This document shows positions 22,415 through 27,476 of a DNA stretch of 27,476 bases, one piece after another. Position numbers and translations under genes: made by a program. The stretch is from a virus. Position 1 is the stretch's first letter. Each line of letters starts with the position of its first letter. The notes beneath the pieces were generated by a model, which was given only the letters and a program-made list of their open reading frames with translations, had not been told where the DNA came from and ran no database searches. The DNA is taken from the IMG/VR virus record IMGVR_UViG_3300012964_000438, positions 1 through 27,476 of that record. One strand, written 5' to 3'.

Positions 22415-22553
22415 GTTTCCTCCAGTACTTCCCCCGCTCGCACCAGGGCGTCCGCGGGTCAGGTCTTCGTGCCGGCAACAGCCACCAGATCAGCACGATA
22501 TAGAGCGCGACGGCACACGCTATTGACATGGTGTCGAGGTCCAGATCAGGCAC
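22407..22553 (-). CDS. Small membrane protein
   Basis: A 48-residue product from GTG 22553 (GAGG 6 nt upstream): one membrane span (MSIACAVALYIVLIWWLLP) and a basic tail (RRPDPRTPWCERGKYWRKRG). It overlaps the previous gene by 8 nt. Pinholin or membrane-regulator roles are possible; no family recognised. Confidence 0.55.
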   Translation of the reverse strand: MPDLDLDTMSIACAVALYIVLIWWLLPARRPDPRTPWCERGKYWRKRG

Positions 22554-22767
22554 GCTCTGCCTCCGCTTTCCGCAGTTCGTCCTCGGCAACGTGCCACAGG
22601 CAGTTGACCTCGGCGTCCTTGAGCTTCCCCCGGTGCGGTGCGAGTAGGTGAATGAATCGCACTCCCTGGCCGTTCCAGTGGATTTCTATGAACCTCCGGC
22701 TCCGGTGCGTGACGCGGCAACCCACTGAGCGGTGGCCGTCGGTCAGGATGATGTAGTGGTCAGGCAT
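22546..22767 (-). CDS. Hypothetical protein
   Basis: A 73-residue protein starting MPDHYIILTDGHRSVGCRVT; beta-rich, with IEIHWNGQGVRFIHLLAPHR and a charged helix at the end. ATG 22767 has GGAGGA upstream and overlaps the ASCH gene by 25 nt. A longer ORF to 23118 is not supported. Confidence 0.62.
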   Translation of the reverse strand: MPDHYIILTDGHRSVGCRVTHRSRRFIEIHWNGQGVRFIHLLAPHRGKLKDAEVNCLWHVAEDELRKAEAERA

Positions 22768-23669
22768 TGATCCTCCGGTCCCGGTAGCAGCCGGGCCTGG
22801 TTGGTTGTGATGGTCCTCCGGAACGTGATGACGGTGACGAGCGGGTTGCTCGACCACGGGGCGTTCTTCCCGTGAATCTCGTCCCACTTGTTGGCGAACG
22901 CCATCCACGGCGACTGGTCGTCGTACCATGGGCGGAAGTGCCGAACGTACTCCTCGGAGATCCCCTCGGCGTAGACGTCGGCCTTGGGCATAGCGTGCAA
23001 ATGCTCCGCTCGCACGCCGATGACGTCGAGCCACCTGTGCCCCATTAGCGGCAGGTCTGGCGTCGACATACCTGTTCGCCTTCTGCCATTCAAAATCCTC
23101 GAAACCTGGGGTTGGCATATTCTGAAATGCTCAGCGAGTTCCCGTTGTTTAGCGCCTGAAGCTCTCATCCTGAAAAGCTCCGTGACCCGCTCATCGCTGA
23201 GCACACAAGCGGCGTTGTCTTCCCCATTCAAATGACGCATGCGGCCGCGGCGGGTTTGGTCGCTGCGATTGTCAGCACTGTTACCTAGGTACAGGTGCTC
23301 AGGATTGACGCACCACCCAACGTCGCATGTATGCAACACCTGTTTGCCGCCCGGATCGCCACGATGAATCATGTATGAGTACCTATGTGCCGAAATCTTT
23401 CCGGTGCTCACAGAGAGCTTCCCGTGTCTGGCGTGTCCTGTGCCGGTCCCCATCCATTCCCAACACGATCCGGGTTTTATGACTCGCGACCAGAATCGTT
23501 CTTCATCTGTTTTCGGTAGCGGTTTCGGGGATTGCATTCCCATGAACACCCGATCCCCAACAGCCCACTTGACCGGACGCTTGCCGATGAGCCGCCGGGT
23601 CATTGTCTTGCGACCCGCGAGAATGGCCTGCACGGATTCGCCGGTGAAGATCAGGGGCCTGTCGGTCAT
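22743..23669 (-). CDS. ASCH-domain protein interrupted by an HNH endonuclease domain
   Basis: A 308-residue hybrid. The ends match a phage ASCH protein: residues 7-46 (IFTGESVQAILAGRKTMTRR, VGDRVF) and about 200-286 (LMGHRWLDVIGVRAEHL, ADVYAEGI, WDEIHGKNAPWSSNPLV). Between them, residues 57-198 are a complete HNH homing-type nuclease: RFWSRVIKPGSCWEW, then SAHRYSYMIHRG, VLHTCDVGWCVNPEHLYLGN, and a C-terminal HTH (RELAEHFRICQPQVSRILNG). ATG 23669 has GGAGG upstream and an ATGA overlap; an earlier start at 23762 is inside the preceding gene. No intein splice residues or room for a self-splicing intron exist, so this is likely a fused or domain-inserted protein. Confidence 0.82.
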   Translation of the reverse strand: MTDRPLIFTGESVQAILAGRKTMTRRLIGKRPVKWAVGDRVFMGMQSPKPLPKTDEERFWSRVIKPGSCWEWMGTGTGHARHGKLSVSTGKISAHRYSYMIHRGDPGGKQVLHTCDVGWCVNPEHLYLGNSADNRSDQTRRGRMRHLNGEDNAACVLSDERVTELFRMRASGAKQRELAEHFRICQPQVSRILNGRRRTGMSTPDLPLMGHRWLDVIGVRAEHLHAMPKADVYAEGISEEYVRHFRPWYDDQSPWMAFANKWDEIHGKNAPWSSNPLVTVITFRRTITTNQARLLPGPEDQCLTTTSS

Positions 23670-24127
23670 CGTTCTCCCTCCACGAACATGATGGCCGCCT
23701 CGCGGGCCACGTCGGCGTTTGTAGCCTCGGTCATGTACTGGACCCCGGACTTGAGCAGGCACAGGGCCAAAGCTTCGGGGTCGATGTCGCTCGGAAGTTC
23801 AGCGAGCCAGGCATCGAGCAGCGGGTAGACTCGGTCGATCTCGCGCTGAAGCGTGGTCGGCAGGCGGGGCGTGATGACCGTCCAACTCCACCCGTAGCCC
23901 CAGTCAGTGCAGTACCGGAGCCAGCGGATCAGTGTGGCATCGAGCTGCTTTTCCGTCGCGGTCGAGGGGTTGGCTCCGATGAGCAGCGCCCGGCGCTCGT
24001 TGGGGAGCCCGGTGGGCCAGCGGAGCAGGTAGCGGTACCGGCCGCATGCCGAGAACTCGGCGCTCGGGGTGTCAAAGAACCGGTCCACCTCCTCGGCGTC
24101 GAAGAACTGGAACTGACGGCGGGTCAC
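23666..24127 (-). CDS. DUF1643-like protein with atypical C-terminus
   Basis: A 153-residue product from GTG 24127. The first 80 residues follow DUF1643: SACGRYRYLLRWPTG, ALLIGANPSTATEKQLDATL, LRYCTDWGYGWSW. The C-terminal half (TTLQREIDRVYPLLDAWLAE onward) does not look like the family and may be a replacement. A longer ORF would start at TTG 24211, inside the preceding gene, and is disfavoured. DUF1643 function is unknown. Confidence 0.65.
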   Translation of the reverse strand: MTRRQFQFFDAEEVDRFFDTPSAEFSACGRYRYLLRWPTGLPNERRALLIGANPSTATEKQLDATLIRWLRYCTDWGYGWSWTVITPRLPTTLQREIDRVYPLLDAWLAELPSDIDPEALALCLLKSGVQYMTEATNADVAREAAIMFVEGER

Positions 24128-24161
24128 GCCAGCACCACCATCCGGTGGGTGAGCCGTCGGG

Positions 24162-24347
24162 TCATTCGACCCTTCCCTTCTGCCGGTCACGATCTCGCAG
24201 AAGCGAAGCAAACTCGGCCTCCCAGATCCACGACCAGAGCATCCTCGGTCGACGGCCGATGATCCACAGTGTCAGCCGACAGACCCGCAGAATCTGGCTC
24301 CGAAGACCTCGACGGATTCGAACTCCTGATGTCTGGAGGCCACTCAC
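24162..24347 (-). CDS. Small basic, partly hydrophobic protein
   Basis: A 61-residue product from GTG 24347 (GTGA overlap). Basic N-terminus, then LTLWIIGRRPRMLWSWIWEA, possibly membrane-associated, and a charged tail. No family recognised. Confidence 0.5.
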   Translation of the reverse strand: MSGLQTSGVRIRRGLRSQILRVCRLTLWIIGRRPRMLWSWIWEAEFASLLRDRDRQKGRVE

Positions 24348-24586
24348 GTCAGCACCCCTTCGTCCTGGTCCCCCTCGAGCAGCCACGTCAGGTCGACCCC
24401 AAGCGCACGGGCCAGGACCAGGAGTGATCGTGTTGGCTTTCCAGACACCTTCCCGGCCTCGACCATCTTCAGCCAGGATTCTGATTTGTCGTCGCCTGCT
24501 CCAGCCATTAGTTCAGCGACCTCTGCCTGGGTTAACCCAGCCTTCTCTCGGGCCGACTTAGCTCGGTCCGCCATCGTTTCTGCCAT
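24344..24586 (-). CDS. Cro/CI-type HTH regulator
   Basis: An 80-residue Xre-family DNA-binding protein: SAREKAGLTQAEVAELMAGA is helices 1-3 of the HTH, then SESWLKMVEAGKVSGKPTRS and VLARALGVDLTWLLEGD, the standard end. It is the first leftward gene and faces the rightward operon from 24667, the layout of a lysogeny or early switch. ATG 24586 has an AAGG site; ATG 24574 is an alternative. No peptidase domain is present. Confidence 0.82.
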   Translation of the reverse strand: MAETMADRAKSAREKAGLTQAEVAELMAGAGDDKSESWLKMVEAGKVSGKPTRSLLVLARALGVDLTWLLEGDQDEGVLT

Positions 24587-24666
24587 GACCAGGACCTTGC
24601 CACAGCCAGAAGCGTGACGCCAGAAAAATGTTGCAGGCCTCCCGGGGCTGTGCCAAGGTAGGCCGT
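24587..24666. promoter_or_regulatory. Divergent intergenic region
   Basis: An 80-bp gap between the leftward HTH regulator and the rightward operon, so it must hold opposing promoters and probably regulator sites. No confident -10/-35 pair or long inverted repeat is seen. Its exact right edge depends on the start of the next gene. Confidence 0.4.
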
Positions 24667-25500
24667 ATGGTCAGAGTACCGAGACGACCAGGGACGTCAC
24701 CGCCCAGCCCAAGAGAGCCGTTCCCAGAGGTCAGAGGAAGCCATCTCGCTGGCCAACTCGAGCGGGAGCGCGTGCTCCGACAACGCGAGAAAAACCGCAG
24801 AAAACGCGAGAAGCGCAAGGCTAGAAAGCAGGGAAAGCCCATCATGCACCAGCAACCGTTGCCGAAAGTTACGAAGAAGCCCAGGAAACCACGTGTCGTC
24901 AACAAGGTGTACCTCGACCCTTCGGTCACCGAGGAGCTCGTGCGTCGCATCTCAGTTGACCGTGATGCTATGGTCGAACTCTACAACAAGCATGCCCCCA
25001 GCAAGGTTGCTAGCGGCGCTGCTACGTCGGCAGTCGGGGCCCTGGTTAGGAAGTACCAAAGGCGGACGCCCTACTCGATGGCCCCGGAGACTCACCGGAT
25101 CTGGACCGCGATCTACAGAGGAGAAGCACCATCGAACACACCCCCCATACCGGCGGCGGCGTCTGCTCCGGCCCCAACAACACTCCAGGTTGTGCCAGAG
25201 GATCTGGACGAACGGATTGCTGCTGCTGTTTCCAAGGCACTCAAAGGGTTCGTTCGGCAGACCTCAGAGTTGGACTACGTCTCCGAGATCAAGCGGCTTG
25301 TGACGGACTATGTGGCGCGTCGGTGGGGGGCATCGAAGGTCGCCTACCAGACGGCCTGGAATACCCTCTATCTCGAGTATCAGACTGCCCAGACTCTCCC
25401 AGAAGGTGACCGAGACGAGTCTCTGGTTCGAAGGATCGTATCCGACGGGCATGGGGCTGACCTGCTTGCGATCGCGAAGCGCCTGTTTTCGGAGAAGTGA
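24667..25500 (+). CDS. Hypothetical protein with basic N-terminal extension
   Basis: A 277-residue product if ATG 24667 is used; ATG 24628 and ATG 24844 are alternatives. Residues about 38-60 are extremely basic (REKNRRKREKRKARKQGKP), which may be a nucleic-acid-binding tail or an untranslated leader misread as coding; 24844 has a GGAAAG site. The core after VYLDPSVTEELVRRI is helical, with a Pro/Ala linker and YVSEIKRLVTDYVARRWGAS near the end. Its stop overlaps the ParB-J start, so they form an operon; a partner role is possible. No family recognised. Confidence 0.6.
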   Translation: MVRVPRRPGTSPPSPREPFPEVRGSHLAGQLERERVLRQREKNRRKREKRKARKQGKPIMHQQPLPKVTKKPRKPRVVNKVYLDPSVTEELVRRISVDRDAMVELYNKHAPSKVASGAATSAVGALVRKYQRRTPYSMAPETHRIWTAIYRGEAPSNTPPIPAAASAPAPTTLQVVPEDLDERIAAAVSKALKGFVRQTSELDYVSEIKRLVTDYVARRWGASKVAYQTAWNTLYLEYQTAQTLPEGDRDESLVRRIVSDGHGADLLAIAKRLFSEK

Positions 25501-26621
25501 TGGCCAACACTACCAAGAAGCTGACCATCGATCAGATCCGTAGGAACGGAGGGACACAATCGCGGGTCTCGCTCAACGAGGCGACGATCCTCGAGTACGT
25601 TGAGATCCTGGAATCTGGAGTCGACTTCGACGCTGCGATCGTCTCCTTCTACGATGGCACCGACTACTGGCTAGCGGATGGTTTTCACCGGTGCGCGGCC
25701 TACGAGCGCTACGGTGCGGCAAAGATAGATGTCGACGTCAAGCAGGGGACCCTAAGGGACGCTATCCTCTACAGCGTCGGGGCGAACTCGAAACACGGGT
25801 TGCCGAGGACGAACGCCGACAAGCGCCGGGCGGTCGAACTGCTGCTGCGGGACGAGGAATGGTCCAAGAAGTCGGACCGGTGGATCGCGGAAACATGTGG
25901 GGTGAGCAACAAGTTCGTGTCGGCCCAACGGAAGGAGGTGTTACCGGGTAACACCTCCAAGCGTCCGGCCGGACAAGACGGCAAGTCGTACTCGAAGCCT
26001 GGAACGGCGACGTCGCCTGGCGCCGAGCGTAAGCGGCAGCCGGCAGACACGGGGGTTGTTGTTACTGACCTTCCGGCGCCGTCGCAGCCGAAGGAACTGA
26101 CACCTAGGTGCCCGGATTGCGGAGTGAGTCTCCGGATCGGATGTTGCTGCTCGAAGCCCCCCCCGACGTCGTCTGCCTCGATGGAATCACCTACTGAGGA
26201 ACCGGTCAGGGAGGTTCCGTTGAGCGCGCGGCTCGCGTGCATTCGCACCGCTTGGGCTCAGCTCTCGACCTCGGACAGATTGGCGTTCCTGCGTGATATC
26301 GAAGCGGTTCGCATCGCAGATTTGGACGCACTCTCCGAAGAACGAGGGCGCAACTCGAAGTACGAAGCTTCTCGTAAGGCTCTCCGTGGCAACCAGATCC
26401 CCGGAGAACGCATGATTGCTCTGGTCCTGGACGGAGGAGAGCGCGCTATGGCGCTTCTCGGACTCGGTTGGGGGCACACGCAAGAAGACCTCAAGAAGGC
26501 CTGGAAACTCGCTTCTCTAGGGGCCCATCCAGACCGGGGTGGGTCGAACGCGAAGCAAGCACAGATCAACCAAGCCCACGCTCTGCTTGAGAAGTGGCAC
26601 GACAAGGAAGCACCACTGTGA
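25500..26621 (+). CDS. ParB-like / HTH / zinc-ribbon / J-domain fusion protein
   Basis: A 373-residue multidomain protein. Residues about 8-90 are a ParB-like domain (YWLADGFHRCAAYERYG carries the G-x-x-R motif at 61-64); 105-145 a helical HTH as in ParB proteins (DKRRAVELLLRDEEWSKKSD, then WIAETCGVSNKFV); a linker; CPDCGVSLRIGCCC at 204-217, a zinc-ribbon-like knot; and a C-terminal J-domain at about 318-368 with the HPD motif at 343-345 (LGAHPDRGG, INQAHALLEKW). J-domains recruit Hsp70 (DnaK). ParB-like proteins bind DNA and CTP. The combination suggests DNA-bound recruitment of host chaperone (inference). Start ATG 25500 follows GGAG. Confidence 0.85.
   Translation: MANTTKKLTIDQIRRNGGTQSRVSLNEATILEYVEILESGVDFDAAIVSFYDGTDYWLADGFHRCAAYERYGAAKIDVDVKQGTLRDAILYSVGANSKHGLPRTNADKRRAVELLLRDEEWSKKSDRWIAETCGVSNKFVSAQRKEVLPGNTSKRPAGQDGKSYSKPGTATSPGAERKRQPADTGVVVTDLPAPSQPKELTPRCPDCGVSLRIGCCCSKPPPTSSASMESPTEEPVREVPLSARLACIRTAWAQLSTSDRLAFLRDIEAVRIADLDALSEERGRNSKYEASRKALRGNQIPGERMIALVLDGGERAMALLGLGWGHTQEDLKKAWKLASLGAHPDRGGSNAKQAQINQAHALLEKWHDKEAPL
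25934..25958. promoter_or_regulatory. Perfect 25-bp palindrome inside the ParB-J gene
   Basis: Arms GGAGGTGTTACC and GGTAACACCTCC, each 12 bp, separated by one G. It lies in the linker-coding part after the HTH. It could be a binding site of the encoded ParB-like protein or another regulator. The one-base centre makes a tight RNA hairpin less likely than a protein site. No other exact copy was noticed in the window. Confidence 0.5.
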
Positions 26622-26863
26622 ACACCCTAGCATCCCGCGTGCACCAGGCACGCACGACGGCAGGCCTCGGCCTCGAGGAACTGGCCCAGGCCGTACGACA
26701 CCGGTACCCAGGGGTAGCCCTGACGCGGCAGACGCTCACGCTCATCGAGGATGGCGCGATCGCGAACCCGAAATCCCTAGTGATTGCCGGCATCGCCGAC
26801 GCATGTGGGGTGACGTCGGATTGGCTTCTTGGCAGGTCGCAAAAAAAAACTTGCGCTCGGTGA
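26618..26863 (+). CDS. Xre-family HTH regulator ending in an A9 run
   Basis: An 81-residue Cro/CI-type protein: TLASRVHQARTTAGLGLEEL then LTLIEDGAIANPKSL and IADACGVTSDWLLGR, the usual C-terminal end of the domain. GTG 26618 overlaps the ParB-J stop by 4 nt, with AAGGAAG upstream. The coding end contains nine As (26841-26849) read in frame as A AAA AAA, a slippery heptamer; a -1 shift would add a different tail (NLRSVTGRS onset) ending at the next ATG. Regulates the operon or the divergent promoter (inference). Confidence 0.8.
   Translation: MNTLASRVHQARTTAGLGLEELAQAVRHRYPGVALTRQTLTLIEDGAIANPKSLVIAGIADACGVTSDWLLGRSQKKTCAR
26841..26849 (+). other. A9 homopolymer, possible -1 frameshift site
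   Basis: Nine consecutive As, the longest A-run noticed here, span CAA AAA AAA ACT in the regulator frame. A -1 slip would extend the product to a TGA that overlaps the next ATG (CCATGA), the same coupling pattern used across the genome. It could also be a sequencing or replication-slippage artefact. Confidence 0.35.
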
Positions 26864-26903
26864 CGGGACGGTCCATACTAGCTGGTAGCTCCAGGAGGAC
26901 CCC

Positions 26904-27020
26904 ATGAAACTCACCCCCACCGACAAGCGAGAGACGAAGCGGGCGCGCCGCCAACGCAGGGCCCGAGAACGCGTCGAAGGAACAGCCCAGCTCGACAGCC
27001 AGGGGAGGCACATCCGATGA
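26904..27020 (+). CDS. Small basic helical protein
   Basis: A 38-residue, Lys/Arg-rich product (MKLTPTDKRETKRARRQRRA onset) with a strong AGGAGG site. ATGA overlap with the next gene. Probably nucleic-acid binding by composition; function unknown. Confidence 0.58.
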   Translation: MKLTPTDKRETKRARRQRRARERVEGTAQLDSQGRHIR

Positions 27021-27310
27021 GCCACGCATCACCAGAGCCCGTCCCGTGCCGCCCAGCCAAGCGGAGCTCCGTCCGCGGTGACGACGTCCGCGCCGCCTCC
27101 GCGCTGGCCTACGCCTGCGAGGACGACCCAGAGATCAACGGCTGGGTTCAGGAGAACCCCGGAGCAGCCCTGGCGGTCGCTCGGTACGTTGCCGGAGAGC
27201 GCCCCCACCATGAGCCACGCGAGCTCGTGGCGTACCTCCAGGTGCGCCTGGACGTGGTCCGGATGCTGGGCGCGGAGCGGGGGCTGAGCGCTCTACGGGG
27301 GACGCTGTGA
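27017..27310 (+). CDS. Hypothetical protein
   Basis: A 97-residue product, helical (DDVRAASALAYACEDDPEIN, NPGAALAVARYVAGE, ELVAYLQVRLDVVRMLGAE). AGGGGAGG lies upstream of the ATG, and GTGA overlaps the next gene. No family recognised. Confidence 0.6.
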   Translation: MSHASPEPVPCRPAKRSSVRGDDVRAASALAYACEDDPEINGWVQENPGAALAVARYVAGERPHHEPRELVAYLQVRLDVVRMLGAERGLSALRGTL

Positions 27311-27476
27311 CCGCCTCCCAAGCAGCCCGACTGCAGGTCCTGACGGTCTCGGCCCGCCTCGGCGTCCCGCTCGAGACGGTCGAGTCGTGGCCCCAGGAGT
27401 CTCACAAGACAACGATCGGGGGACAGCACTACGACCTCGACGATCCGGAGCTCGACCGGCTGCGGGCCGACGAAGA
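27307..27476 (+). CDS. Excisionase/MerR-like small DNA-binding protein, partial
   Basis: The window ends within this gene. It starts at GTG 27307 (GTGA overlap) and is open for 56 codons. VSARLGVPLETVESW then GGQHYDLDDPELDRL looks like an excisionase-type winged HTH, with a helix, short turn and wing. Only the N-terminus is seen, so the assignment is weak. Confidence 0.5.
   Translation, partial: MTASQAARLQVLTVSARLGVPLETVESWPQESHKTTIGGQHYDLDDPELDRLRADE

Noticed and set aside
22743-23669. HNH insertion in the ASCH gene read as a group I intron or intein
   Set aside because: The frame runs through without stops on both sides, there is no room for an intron core outside the HNH coding, and no splice-site Cys/Ser or His-Asn ends are present.
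1-27476. CRISPR arrays, tRNA or rRNA genes, insertion sequences
   Set aside because: No regularly spaced repeat-spacer units, cloverleaf-like segments or transposase-like ORFs were seen; the only regular repeat is the short iteron set at 15486-15604.

Overview
The window is a GC-rich, densely packed stretch of a tailed double-stranded DNA phage (Caudoviricetes) or a closely related prophage. The evidence is a terminase small/large pair, a portal, a Mu gpF-like minor head protein, a DnaB helicase, a single-stranded DNA-binding protein, a RuvC-like resolvase, a DNA methyltransferase, a lysozyme-like protein and many very small ORFs. No integrase, tRNA or rRNA was seen. The host cannot be fixed from the sequence. 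GTG starts are frequent and Shine-Dalgarno sites of the GGAGG type are common.

Almost everything from 24586 down to 61 is read leftward (minus strand) as a nearly unbroken, translationally coupled series, in which most junctions are 4-nt ATGA or GTGA overlaps. From right to left it holds: a Cro/CI-type regulator and accessory genes (24586-22400), including an ASCH-domain protein interrupted by an HNH nuclease; a probable lysis block with a lysozyme-like protein and several tiny membrane peptides (22553-20530); a DNA methyltransferase, a RuvC-like resolvase and SSB (20066-16746); a replication block with a PD-(D/E)XK-like nuclease, an initiator-like protein with helically phased iterons inside its gene, DnaB and a DHH phosphoesterase (16419-12668); a string of small hypothetical genes (12671-7481) with one intergenic hairpin at 9042-9071; a PAPS-reductase-like plus ParB-like pair (6577-5209); and the packaging/head block TerS, TerL, portal, minor head (5142-61).

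Two rightward units break the pattern. A two-gene insert at 6823-7484 (Fis-like HTH plus DUF488) sits between two similar small Arg/Gly-rich genes. At the right end (24667 to the window edge) a divergent operon encodes a basic protein of unknown function, a ParB-HTH-zinc-J-domain fusion, an Xre-type regulator and small proteins; it is cut by the window end.

The most unusual items are: (1) the TerL gene carries an intein with intact splicing residues, and an HNH endonuclease is encoded inside it in a different reading frame; (2) GTGACG/CGTCAC repeats occur about once per helical turn inside the initiator gene, a candidate origin; (3) the ParB-J fusion has a perfect 25-bp palindrome within its own gene; (4) an HNH endonuclease is inserted in frame in an ASCH protein. 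The working picture is a phage whose replication genes act around the iteron origin, with DNA modified by a methyltransferase and perhaps a sulfur-chemistry pair, and whose genome hosts two different HNH mobile nucleases.
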